A stretch of 41,887 nt of DNA from Candidatus Woesearchaeota archaeon (GTDB lineage: Archaea > Nanobdellota > Nanobdellia > SCGC-AAA011-G17 > JACPNG01). The stretch is taken from positions 1-41,887 of the forward strand of contig JAGVYI010000005.1 of assembly GCA_018303365.1 (NCBI GenBank), given 5' to 3'. Under the pieces are notes generated by a model. The model saw nothing but the letters and a program-made list of their open reading frames with translations, searched no databases and had not been told where the DNA came from. Shown here one piece after another: positions 1 to 7,112 of the stretch (position 1 is the stretch's first letter; every line of letters begins with the position of its first letter). Made by a program: the position numbers and the translations under genes.

Positions 1-369
1 CACACACTAATAAAAGGTAAGGACAATAAGATATTTGCTATAAGTGGAGATATTGCAAGAGTTGATCTTGAAAACCTGCGTGTTGAAAGTGTTGGACTTT
101 ATGCAGGAACGCTTGAAGAAAAAGGGGTGCGTCTGAGTATAGATGGGGCGCAGCTCTTCGTTAAAAAAACAGAAAAAAATATTCATTCCCTAAACGAAAA
201 AGAGGCATACCTGTGGTTTAATGGAGAAGATATTCCTGTTTCATCTACTTATGGTCAATATGTAGTTCTGAACCATAAAAAAGACATTCTTGGTTGTGGA
301 AAATTATCAAGGGGAGTAATAAAAAACTTTGTTCCAAAAGAGCGGAGGTTCTATGTTAAAGAGAATTAA
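1..369 (+). CDS. C-terminal part of a PUA-like-domain RNA-binding/modifying protein (5' truncated by window)
   Basis: The frame is open from the first base to TAA at 369, so the GTG at 127 is internal and the true start lies outside the window. The visible 122 residues end in a segment (YGQYVVLNHKKDILGCGKL, then RGVIKNFVPKERRFYV) that looks like the small PUA-like C-terminal domain found on archaeal NOL1/NOP2/sun-type RNA m5C methyltransferases and some other RNA-modifying enzymes. No catalytic domain is in view, so the enzyme class is inference only. The next gene starts 17 nt before this one ends, which suggests translational coupling. Confidence 0.55.
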   Translation, partial: HTLIKGKDNKIFAISGDIARVDLENLRVESVGLYAGTLEEKGVRLSIDGAQLFVKKTEKNIHSLNEKEAYLWFNGEDIPVSSTYGQYVVLNHKKDILGCGKLSRGVIKNFVPKERRFYVKEN

Positions 370-1132
370 ATCTTGGCTTTTTTATAAAGACCTAACAGAA
401 GAAGCAAGGCAAAAGCTTCATGAAAGACAAAAGATGGAACTAAAAGCACCCCAAAATACATATAATGGTTTTGTCGACGAAATAAGTGGAATCATTTCTC
501 CAATATTAGAATTCTTAGATAGTACCAGAATAAAAAATATGGAGGAAAGAAATAGAACCCAACCAACTATTGAGCGTGTTAACAGAGAGTACATTGAAAG
601 TCTACAATATGAACGCCAAGTTCTTGCAAAAACAGCTGAACGACATGAATTAAAAGCAAGAGAATACCAAGCCCAGTTAGAAGAATCAAACCGAACACAA
701 GCTGATTTGGGAAAAAGAGTCTCTGAATTAGAAAATGCTGTTGATAGAGCAAGAGAAGAAAGAAAATCACTAGAAGATAAGGTGGTAAATCTCACACCAA
801 AAAAAGTAGCCCTTATTGGATATGGTATTAGAACAGCTACAGAAATCTTAGGGCAGCTACAGAAAGAACAAAGCTTACAGGGTGTCCAATTCGCAGTATA
901 TTATATGGGCTCAGAGGACAGAACACAGCTTATAGAATCACTTAGAGGAGCACAAGTAGCCATACTCAACAAACTAACATATGATCAAACAAGACACTTA
1001 GGATTTGTAAGGGACGTTCAAAGGGAAATTGGAAGATTCCCATCGTTAAGAGTGTATATAGTAGAACAGACTCCAGAAGCAATCATAAATGCAATCACAC
1101 AACCTTTGACGGATAATGGCAAGAACCCTTAA
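353..1132 (+). CDS. Coiled-coil protein with a possible C-terminal nucleotide-fold domain, unknown function
   Basis: A 259-residue protein. I chose ATG 353 because GGAGG lies at 344-348; the longer frame from 329 has no such support. The N-terminal third is hydrophilic. A charged helical stretch rich in E, R, K and Q (roughly residues 70-150) is a likely coiled coil. The last ~100 residues alternate hydrophobic strands and helices (KKVALIGYGIRTATEIL, later VQFAVYYMGS and LRVYIVEQTPE), consistent with a small Rossmann-like or receiver-like alpha/beta fold. No diagnostic glycine-rich or acidic catalytic motif is evident. It overlaps the upstream gene and converges with the DNA glycosylase, overlapping it by 38 nt. 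I do not recognise the family. Confidence 0.75.
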   Translation: MLKRIKSWLFYKDLTEEARQKLHERQKMELKAPQNTYNGFVDEISGIISPILEFLDSTRIKNMEERNRTQPTIERVNREYIESLQYERQVLAKTAERHELKAREYQAQLEESNRTQADLGKRVSELENAVDRAREERKSLEDKVVNLTPKKVALIGYGIRTATEILGQLQKEQSLQGVQFAVYYMGSEDRTQLIESLRGAQVAILNKLTYDQTRHLGFVRDVQREIGRFPSLRVYIVEQTPEAIINAITQPLTDNGKNP

Positions 1133-1766
1133 GACAACAAACACTACATTTAGGCTTGGTCCTGCAAACCTCCTTTCCAAGACGAACGAAAAGAGCGTGA
1201 AACTCATTAAATTCCTCAGTATCTAAAGATAGATTATCCATAAAAAGACTCTGAAGAGATTCATAGGAATGCTCGCCAAATCCAAGACGGGACATAACTC
1301 TTTTTGTATAGGCATCAATAACAAAAATGGGCTTATTTGCAGCATAAAGAATTATTGAATCTGCAGTCTCTGGACCAACTCCATAAATAGAAAGAAGTTC
1401 TTCTCTAAGTTTATCTATAGGAAGGGATAATAATTTCTTTAAATCACCGTCATAATTTTTAATAATAAACCTGACAAAGGCCTTTAGCTTCTTTGCTTTC
1501 TGATTAAAATAACCCGACGGACGTAGAAAAGTAGAAAGCCTCTCAAAATTTACAGAATCAATAGAGTTAATACTTAAAAGATTGTTGGCTTTAAGATTTT
1601 CTAGTGCCTTTTCAACATTCTGCCAGCTTGTATTTTGCGTTAATATAGCACCAAGACAGATTTCAAACCCTTTATTCTTAACATCCGTATATGGCCACCA
1701 GTTCTGAGAACCATACCTTCCATAAAGGATGGTATAGATAGCCTCAAGAACTCCTTTTCTATTCAT
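1095..1766 (-). CDS. HhH-GPD DNA glycosylase, endonuclease III-related (COG2231 type)
   Basis: A 223-residue base-excision-repair glycosylase. The N-terminus carries the COG2231-like block WWPYTDVKNKGFEICLGAIL followed by TQNTSW. The helix-hairpin-helix is IYGVGPETADSI, and the GPD-type catalytic aspartate sits in FVIDAYTKR. The lysine that endonuclease III uses for beta-lyase chemistry is glutamate here (GVGPETA instead of GVGRKTA), as I recall for this subfamily, so monofunctional glycosylase activity is the better guess. Four C-terminal cysteines (C-x5-C-x2-C-x5-C) should hold a 4Fe-4S cluster; the first spacing is one residue shorter than in E. coli Nth. A TATA box 26 nt upstream makes the transcript leaderless. 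Confidence 0.88.
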   Translation of the reverse strand: MNRKGVLEAIYTILYGRYGSQNWWPYTDVKNKGFEICLGAILTQNTSWQNVEKALENLKANNLLSINSIDSVNFERLSTFLRPSGYFNQKAKKLKAFVRFIIKNYDGDLKKLLSLPIDKLREELLSIYGVGPETADSIILYAANKPIFVIDAYTKRVMSRLGFGEHSYESLQSLFMDNLSLDTEEFNEFHALFVRLGKEVCRTKPKCSVCCLKGSCHYPSKVV

Positions 1767-1788
1767 AAAAAACTGTAAAAAATAAAGA

Positions 1789-1796
1789 TTTATATG
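1789..1796 (-). promoter_or_regulatory. Box A of the DNA glycosylase gene
   Basis: CATATAAA on the minus strand is centred about 26 nt before ATG 1766, the archaeal TATA spacing. It overlaps the last codons and stop of the upstream regulator gene (stop at 1790), so the glycosylase can be transcribed independently of it. Confidence 0.6.
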
Positions 1797-2437
1797 TTAT
1801 TCCCATTTATAAGGTATCTCTCAAGACGCCCCAAACCCGTATTTTGCCTCTGTCTTACCATTTCGCGTGTAACTCTAGGCTCACCAAACTCAGTTGAAGA
1901 TAAAACTGCAGTCTCTTCTAAAGTATTCCCAACAAAGCGGCAGGCAAGCGCAAAATAAATTTTCGGTTTAAGTAATTCTTTTACTCTGGGATACTGAAGT
2001 ACTGCCTGCCCTTGAAGAGCAAACTCTTTTTTTAAGCAAGGATATGGGTCTAAAGAAAAAACAGCCCCATTTTGTCTAAAACGGGGTCGTCGTTCAATCC
2101 CATACTCCTTAAGCCTTGCAAGAACTACTGACTTAGAGCATCCTAACTTGCCTGCTATCTGTTGAGCGGTCTGTTCCTCAACAGAATAATGCTTTTTCAA
2201 AAAATCATAATCTATTTCTATTTTCTTTGGGTTCTTACCCAAACCAAGGTCAGAAAAGATACTTGGTTCAAAATGAAAAGCATCAACAATCTTTTGAAGA
2301 GTCCTTGCCCTAGGTAAAGTCCTATCCCGCTCCAAGAGATACAATGTAGTCGGACAAATACTAGCAATATATGCGAATCTCTCCCTAGAAAGATACACCG
2401 CCCTTCGAAATACCTCTATTCGCTCTCCTGATTTCAT
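1790..2437 (-). CDS. Transcriptional regulator: XRE HTH + second HTH + sigma-70 region 4-like C-terminus
   Basis: A 215-residue protein. Residues ~5-60 form an XRE/Cro-type HTH (ending in LPRARTLQKIVDAF). Residues ~76-116 look like a second HTH (YSVEEQTAQQIAGKLGCSKS). The last 50 residues contain TLEETA, then VTREMVRQRQNTGLGRLERY, which closely resembles the recognition-helix region of bacterial sigma-70 region 4 (TLEEIG ... VTRERVRQIE). No sigma regions 2 or 3 are present, so it is not a sigma factor. A specific DNA-binding regulator that borrowed this module is the likelier reading. TATTTAAA lies about 24 nt upstream, so the mRNA should be leaderless. Target genes are unknown. Confidence 0.75.
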   Translation of the reverse strand: MKSGERIEVFRRAVYLSRERFAYIASICPTTLYLLERDRTLPRARTLQKIVDAFHFEPSIFSDLGLGKNPKKIEIDYDFLKKHYSVEEQTAQQIAGKLGCSKSVVLARLKEYGIERRPRFRQNGAVFSLDPYPCLKKEFALQGQAVLQYPRVKELLKPKIYFALACRFVGNTLEETAVLSSTEFGEPRVTREMVRQRQNTGLGRLERYLINGNNI

Positions 2438-2456
2438 ACAAAAGCCAAAAAAACAC

Positions 2457-2464
2457 TATTTAAA
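2457..2464 (-). promoter_or_regulatory. Box A of the XRE/sigma4-like regulator gene
   Basis: TTTAAATA on the minus strand lies about 24 nt before ATG 2437, with no ribosome binding site between. This is a leaderless architecture. Confidence 0.5.
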
Positions 2465-2520
2465 AGTACTTCTCTATTTTTATGTAATGATTAAAAAAAC
2501 AATATGTAACTACAAGAAGC

Positions 2521-2970
2521 TTATCTCAATGTATTCTTGTCCACTGAAAAAAATTTATGACCTCGTAAAGATACAAAAAGAACAAGTACAACCCCCAAAA
2601 CAAGGAAAGTGTCTGCAAAATTAAAAATAGGCCAAATCTTAAAGTCAAGAAAGTCATAAACAGCCCCCCCAAAGAGCCTATCAACAAGGTTTCCAATAGC
2701 CCCACCGAAAATAAGAGAAAATCCAATTTGAGACAGTTGATCAGCATTTTTGTAAAGATAAATTATCAAACCAAGAACAGCAATGCTCAACACTATAAAT
2801 ACAACATTTCCTCCAGGAAAGATGCCAAAAAGAGCGCCACTGTTGTATGTTGGAGTAATACGGAAAAAAGAAAAAACAGTAAAAGATTGGTCGCGAATAA
2901 ATAGTTTAGTGACCTGGTCTACAAAAACAACAAACCCAGCAAGAAAGAATAATAAAAAATACTTTTTCAT
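2521..2970 (-). CDS. lspA: Lipoprotein signal peptidase (signal peptidase II)
   Basis: A 149-residue polytopic membrane protease (family A8) with four predicted membrane segments, about the normal length. The family motifs are all visible: the N-terminal DQVTK box, YNSGALFGIF near residue 42, GNLVDR at 93-98, the catalytic aspartate in VYDFLDF (D106) and the second catalytic aspartate in FNFADT (D120). The family cleaves lipoproteins before the lipid-modified cysteine after Lgt has acted. The gene is the last of a four-gene operon behind three paralogous orphans; TAATG gives a 1-nt overlap with the preceding gene. LspA is a bacterial-type enzyme and uncommon in archaea. Neither Lgt nor an obvious lipobox protein is in this window. 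Confidence 0.93.
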   Translation of the reverse strand: MKKYFLLFFLAGFVVFVDQVTKLFIRDQSFTVFSFFRITPTYNSGALFGIFPGGNVVFIVLSIAVLGLIIYLYKNADQLSQIGFSLIFGGAIGNLVDRLFGGAVYDFLDFKIWPIFNFADTFLVLGVVLVLFVSLRGHKFFSVDKNTLR

Positions 2971-3467
2971 TAAGCCTTGTATTCTTGCAGTCTTAAAAAA
3001 GATTTTGTTTGATTAAACAATGCATAAGTCTCTTCCTTAAGTTCTTGTTTGTATTTTGAAAACTTCCCACGAATCACAAACGTATCATATGCACTCCGTA
3101 TAAAGCGCATAAAAAAATTATGGCTCCACATATCTTCATAATCGCGCTCAAGATAAGAAGCAAACTGGAACACAATCCGCCCCTTGCAGGCAACACAGGT
3201 TTTCAAAGAAACATCTTCAAGGTCGTATCCAGTAATGGCAATATCAATATGAAATTTTGTATAATCGTCAACCTTCCGCTCAGACATCCAGCGGATATTG
3301 CAGCTCTTTTTATTTTCCCTTTCAGTATCAAGATACTCTTTTTCAAAAAAGTCATACTTGTGCTTCTCAAACCACGATTTAGTAAGGTTGTAAAGGTCAG
3401 CAAAGTTGAAAACGGCATCTTGGGAAACTTTTATAGCTGGAGGGACAACGTATTCAATTTCTGACAT
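2970..3467 (-). CDS. Tandem paralogue 3 of an uncharacterised family
   Basis: A 165-residue soluble protein of unknown function, alpha+beta by appearance. It shares a core with the two genes upstream: a start resembling VPPAIKVS, a YNLTKSWFEKHKY helix, then the strand pair SERKVDDYTKFHIDIAI, a middle beta-rich part, and a C-terminal helical part (FIRSAYDTFVIRGKFSKY) ending in a charged helix. It has no signal peptide or membrane segment. It lacks the WVTPP start seen in the other two. It directly abuts paralogue 2 and overlaps lspA by one base, so the four genes are probably translated from one mRNA. Confidence 0.8.
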   Translation of the reverse strand: MSEIEYVVPPAIKVSQDAVFNFADLYNLTKSWFEKHKYDFFEKEYLDTERENKKSCNIRWMSERKVDDYTKFHIDIAITGYDLEDVSLKTCVACKGRIVFQFASYLERDYEDMWSHNFFMRFIRSAYDTFVIRGKFSKYKQELKEETYALFNQTKSFLRLQEYKA

Positions 3468-4001
3468 CTAAATCATCACATCCTCATCTCTTATATATTG
3501 GTTTATATAAGCATATACATCATCACGAAACTTCTTTACCTTCATATAGTGCTCTTGGGCAACCTCTTCAATACGTTCCCTTATAATAAATTCCTGATAA
3601 ATCTTTCTGAAAAAAGAAAGCCCTTCAAGATTCTTCTCTACATAGCCATCAACACGAAGTTCAAAGTCTCCACGCTGGAGTTTGACTTTCATTCCACTAA
3701 TAACAGTTTCAGCCTCAGTAACACCCAAAAAAAGAAAATTCACATCTATTCCTAGTTTTAGGTTAAAGCGCGCAGGCATGACACATTCCCACTTTATCTG
3801 GTATTCCTTGCTTCCAGAACTGACCTTTTCAAGGTACTGCTTCTCAAAACTAGGGTCCCAGGTAAATTCAAAGCTAAACCATTGCTGAAGCCACCGGTAA
3901 AAATAAGCAATATCAATCATACCAATATGGCGGATCTTAGTTCCACCAGGTCCTGGAGGAGTTACCCAGATACGCTCAGGTTTTTCTTCATACGTTGCCA
4001 T
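3468..4001 (-). CDS. Tandem paralogue 2 of an uncharacterised family
   Basis: A 177-residue soluble protein. The N-terminus contains IWVTPPGPGGTKIRHIGMID, matching the WVTPPSG...GVFDI start of paralogue 1. Then come an aromatic helix (YFYRWLQQWFSF), the strand block YQIKWECVMPARFNLKLGID and the C-terminal helix IYQEFIIRERIEEVAQEHY, all aligning by eye with paralogues 1 and 3. The DDY/KFHID segment seen in the others has drifted to ARFNLKLGID. It overlaps paralogue 1 by 14 nt and abuts paralogue 3. The function is unknown. Because the copies have diverged strongly while keeping order and length, a hetero-oligomeric assembly is a reasonable guess. Confidence 0.8.
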   Translation of the reverse strand: MATYEEKPERIWVTPPGPGGTKIRHIGMIDIAYFYRWLQQWFSFEFTWDPSFEKQYLEKVSSGSKEYQIKWECVMPARFNLKLGIDVNFLFLGVTEAETVISGMKVKLQRGDFELRVDGYVEKNLEGLSFFRKIYQEFIIRERIEEVAQEHYMKVKKFRDDVYAYINQYIRDEDVMI

Positions 4002-4515
4002 GATAATAAGGATAAAGGTCTAAAGATTCTTTGACAGCATCCCGAAGGCCACAGACCTCTCCAAAGAGGGGACCTTGGTATTCATTCTCAATTTTATTCT
4101 TAATAAGGTAATTATTATAGATTTTGCTGAGCATTGCTGAAAATGAGCTTCTTTGCCATTTATTGCGGTAATCTAAGAATACATAACCAATGATATAAAC
4201 CTGAAAAAACCCCTCATCCATGGTCATTTCACCAACAACAACCTTTCGAAGCTTATTAATACGAACATCAACATTGATATGAAACCTTGCATAATCATCA
4301 ACTTCCTTTGCAGTCTGTAAAATAAAAATAACCTCCCCGAATTCTTCCGGCCTGCGCCTGGAAGTGTTTTCTTTCTCTTGAAAATTACGAAGTGAATAAT
4401 GATGGTCAAGAAGAAATGAGCGAATAGCCTGATAAGTTTTACTAATATCAAACACACCACGTTTGGCAAAGCGGATACCACTTGGAGGAGTAACCCAAAC
4501 TTGCCTTCCAATCAT
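3988..4515 (-). CDS. Tandem paralogue 1 of an uncharacterised family (first gene of the lspA operon)
   Basis: A 175-residue soluble protein. It begins MIGRQVWVTPPSGIRFAKRG and continues with the shared core: an aromatic helix ending LLDHHYS, the strand-turn KEVDDYARFHINVDV, and a helix IYNNYLIKNKIENEYQG. DDYARFHINV corresponds to DDYTKFHIDI in paralogue 3. It heads a leftward operon (paralogue 1, 2, 3, lspA) and is divergent from the 505-aa gene; an AT-rich element near 4540 lies about 25 nt upstream. No known family was recognised from sequence. Confidence 0.8.
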   Translation of the reverse strand: MIGRQVWVTPPSGIRFAKRGVFDISKTYQAIRSFLLDHHYSLRNFQEKENTSRRRPEEFGEVIFILQTAKEVDDYARFHINVDVRINKLRKVVVGEMTMDEGFFQVYIIGYVFLDYRNKWQRSSFSAMLSKIYNNYLIKNKIENEYQGPLFGEVCGLRDAVKESLDLYPYYHGNV

Positions 4516-4578
4516 GTATTTTGTTATTTTTTGGAATATTAATAATGTTTTCGGTCATAGTTTACTGAAAACAAAGGT

Positions 4579-4617
4579 TTTATATAGCGCAATGCCCAAA
4601 GATAATAAAAAAGAGGG
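4579..4617 (+). promoter_or_regulatory. Box A and Shine-Dalgarno of the 505-aa gene
   Basis: TTTATATA at 4579-4586 is about 38 nt before ATG 4621, predicting a leader of about 12 nt. GAGGG at 4613-4617 would serve as ribosome binding site within it. This gene therefore looks leadered, unlike many neighbours. Confidence 0.5.
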
Positions 4618-4620
4618 AAA

Positions 4621-6138
4621 ATGGAAGATAAGTTTCTAAGTAGCCTTTTCAGTCCTCCAAAAAAGGAGGAACCATCAAAAAAAGACATTGTACAAAAGGT
4701 TGAAGAGAATATTGGGGCAACTTACCACTTGGCATACGATTCCTTTAATGAAGGCCTTGAAGGAATTTACTTTTGGATCCTTGATTTCCTTCGTGGCAGG
4801 GAACCAATGAGTGGTCTTGGATATACCGTAGACAAGACAAGAGAAGACTTTGAAGCGGCAGTAGGTTCTGCATTTCACAGCGATATTGGAATAAAGGCAA
4901 CAAGAATGCAGGAGCAGGCAATGAAAATGATTGGAACAATCAACACCGTGCTGCGCAGCATCATTAACCTAATCTATGACCTAAAAGAATTTGATGTGCG
5001 CCTTGCAGTCTACAATGACATTCATGCAAAAGAAAAAGCAAGAATGGAAGCAGCAGAACTTGCCCTAAAACAAATATGGCTCGACCAGGTTGACATCAAA
5101 CGTGGAAGAGGAGCTGTTCATGCAATGAGCCAGCAGTTAGAATTTGTTACACTCAGAGATGCCTTTCTGGCAGCATCTTCAATCAAGCATATAGACAAGC
5201 TTGATTTAAATGATCGTGTCCGCCGTATTCTAAAACCTAGGATGGAAGAATATTACCACTGGAAAAAAGAAAGTGAGAGAGAACTTAGAAAAAGGTACAA
5301 TATAGAAAAGGCATACCTTCGCTCCCAGGTTGCTGCATTAAAATTATATGCACAGTGGACAAAGCCATATCTCCTTGCAGCGAAAAAACTGAGCATGCAT
5401 GATTTTAACTCACCAAATATTGTCAGCGTTTTCAACAACATGGAAATGCAGCTTGATATTTTCGCCAAAAAAGAGTTTAATTTTCAGGCAATGATAGATA
5501 AAGGAGAAATTGCAAAAGGATTGCGACCGTCTCAAAAATACCATGCATGCATAAAAGTAGAGATACACTTTAGAAGCATCCCCCATTCTGCTGGCCAGTC
5601 ACAAACAGGAACGCGCTACTCCCAGGGGGGAAGGGCAGACGTGCTCTTCAAGTCATTTGCATTAAGCGAAAAAGACCTAAAACTCTATGAACAAAAGGAA
5701 CTTGAAGATGACCTTGCTCTTATTGAAAACCTTCTAGATGTAAGCCTTAAGGAAATTGAAGAGGATGTAAAACACTATCTTAATGACGAAGAAGAGGAAG
5801 GCCCACCCCAAAAGCGGAATTTTCTTAGAAAGCTCCTAAAAAAGACAAAAGACGAAGCAACAAAAAGAGAAATCAAGGAACACCTAAAAGAACTGGAAGG
5901 AAAAGAAGGTGGAGTTGAAGAAAGCTCAGTAAACCCATTTGAAGCCCTTTACGAGGGGTTTAAAGAAATTGGAAAGCCGCTCAAAGGCGTTGGAAAGAAT
6001 CTCAATATTTTCGGAAAGGGTAAAGGCTCTGGATTCATAGACAAAACAGTCCTAAAAGCAGCACAGGGGCAGGCAAAAGCAGAGTGCTTTGTAGCATATG
6101 ATATATACAAAAAAGCTCATAGAATGCTCAGTACATAA
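4621..6138 (+). CDS. Large uncharacterised helical protein, 505 aa
   Basis: A 505-residue protein without signal peptide or clear membrane span. Residues 1-140 are mostly amphipathic helix. Residues ~140-330 are long charged helices with many aromatics (YYHWKKESERELRKRYN; YAQWTKPYLLAAKKLS). Residues ~300-370 hold a likely small beta domain (YHACIKVEIHFRSI, GRADVLFKSFAL). The tail is very charged with a glycine-rich end (GVGKNLNIFGKGKGSG). The ADVLFKSFALSE strand block recalls the beta part of the three paralogues on the opposite side of the shared intergenic region, though I cannot show homology by eye. It probably heads the rightward block to 9.8 kb. The function is unknown. Confidence 0.8.
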   Translation: MEDKFLSSLFSPPKKEEPSKKDIVQKVEENIGATYHLAYDSFNEGLEGIYFWILDFLRGREPMSGLGYTVDKTREDFEAAVGSAFHSDIGIKATRMQEQAMKMIGTINTVLRSIINLIYDLKEFDVRLAVYNDIHAKEKARMEAAELALKQIWLDQVDIKRGRGAVHAMSQQLEFVTLRDAFLAASSIKHIDKLDLNDRVRRILKPRMEEYYHWKKESERELRKRYNIEKAYLRSQVAALKLYAQWTKPYLLAAKKLSMHDFNSPNIVSVFNNMEMQLDIFAKKEFNFQAMIDKGEIAKGLRPSQKYHACIKVEIHFRSIPHSAGQSQTGTRYSQGGRADVLFKSFALSEKDLKLYEQKELEDDLALIENLLDVSLKEIEEDVKHYLNDEEEEGPPQKRNFLRKLLKKTKDEATKREIKEHLKELEGKEGGVEESSVNPFEALYEGFKEIGKPLKGVGKNLNIFGKGKGSGFIDKTVLKAAQGQAKAECFVAYDIYKKAHRMLST

Positions 6139-6145
6139 CGAAATG

Positions 6146-6153
6146 TTTATAAG
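6146..6153 (+). promoter_or_regulatory. Box A upstream of the 95-aa gene
   Basis: TTTATAAG lies ~33 nt before ATG 6183, giving a predicted leader of only a few nucleotides. Confidence 0.5.
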
Positions 6154-6182
6154 TAAAAAAAGAGCATAAAAATTTGATTACT

Positions 6183-6470
6183 ATGACACTTGAAGACCAA
6201 TTAGCATACACACCAGCTCAACAACAAGATGGGGGTTATGGACCGCAAAATGATGGTTACAGCACCACCCATAAAACTTACAGCACAGAAACTCAAAGCA
6301 GCCAATACGGGGTCCCCCCTCCAAATCCTCTTGAAGATAAGACAATAGACAATTCATATGCCCGAGATAAAGGAATAAATGCGGGGAATATGTCGGAACA
6401 CAATCAAGAACACAAGGGTATTAAAGTCGAAGGATGCTGGTATTGCTCTAAAGCATTCTCCCAAAATTAA
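6183..6470 (+). CDS. Small Q/Y/N-rich protein with a CxxC end, unknown
   Basis: 95 residues from ATG 6183; a TTG three codons upstream is possible but less likely given the TATA spacing. The first two thirds are low complexity and probably disordered (Q, Y, G, S, T, N). The C-terminus holds a single GCWYCSKAF motif, a candidate half zinc finger or redox pair that could bind metal only as a dimer. It has its own promoter and sits between two larger orphans on the same strand. No family was recognised. Confidence 0.6.
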   Translation: MTLEDQLAYTPAQQQDGGYGPQNDGYSTTHKTYSTETQSSQYGVPPPNPLEDKTIDNSYARDKGINAGNMSEHNQEHKGIKVEGCWYCSKAFSQN

Positions 6471-6476
6471 ATAACC

Positions 6477-6484
6477 TTTAAATA
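6477..6484 (+). promoter_or_regulatory. Box A of the 199-aa / TIM-barrel operon
   Basis: TTTAAATA is centred about 32 nt before ATG 6513, predicting a leaderless or nearly leaderless mRNA. Placed between two same-strand genes, it marks the start of a separate operon. Confidence 0.5.
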
Positions 6485-6512
6485 AACCAATCTACCCATT
6501 AATTCTTCAATT

Positions 6513-7112
6513 ATGGCAATTAAAAAGATACAGGAAGAATTAAAGAAGAAGACAAAAAAAGAGAAAGAAAGGTTTCTTCAGGAGCAGCTGAATAAAAAAG
6601 AAAATGGATTTCTTAAAGAAAAACTTGAAGAACTGCTAAAAAGAATAAGAAAGGATATTCATAAAAAAAAAGAAGAAAAAAAGCCAGAAAAGGCCATAGC
6701 AGAACAGCTTATATCTGCACTAAATGAAGAAGAAGTAAAACCCCAACAAGAAATAGAAGAAGTTCAAGAGCAACCGCAAGAAACACATAGAAGAGATTAC
6801 AATGCAAATGAATATGGTGGAATTAGAACCCGCTATGAGATAACTCAAGACAATCTCAGTGGAATTGCATACACCACTTCACAGTCAACAGAATCTTTTA
6901 TTAATGATTTGCGAGACAGGCTCATACAAGAAGGTAGAATAAGCCTCAGTGTAACAAATGCAGAAGAAACACGTGGAGAACTACGGAATATTGTTGATGA
7001 ACTATTTCATGGGTCGTCTCCTGAAAGAAGGATACAGTACTTCACAAAACTAGACACGGCCTTTCGCGAAAAACAGGAACAATATACAAAAAGGAAAAAC
7101 AACTTACCATGA
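6513..7112 (+). CDS. Highly charged coiled-coil protein, unknown
   Basis: 199 residues. The first ~90 are almost entirely K, E, L and Q helices (for example KIQEELKKKTKKEKERFLQE), a strong coiled-coil or single-alpha-helix candidate. Residues ~95-199 are less biased and may form a small globular domain (GGIRTRYEITQDNLSGIAYT, then INDLRDRLIQEGRISLSV). The stop overlaps the start of the next gene as ATGA (4 nt), indicating translational coupling to the TIM-barrel protein. A physical partnership through the coiled-coil insert of that protein is a testable guess. No enzyme motif was seen. Confidence 0.75.
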   Translation: MAIKKIQEELKKKTKKEKERFLQEQLNKKENGFLKEKLEELLKRIRKDIHKKKEEKKPEKAIAEQLISALNEEEVKPQQEIEEVQEQPQETHRRDYNANEYGGIRTRYEITQDNLSGIAYTTSQSTESFINDLRDRLIQEGRISLSVTNAEETRGELRNIVDELFHGSSPERRIQYFTKLDTAFREKQEQYTKRKNNLP

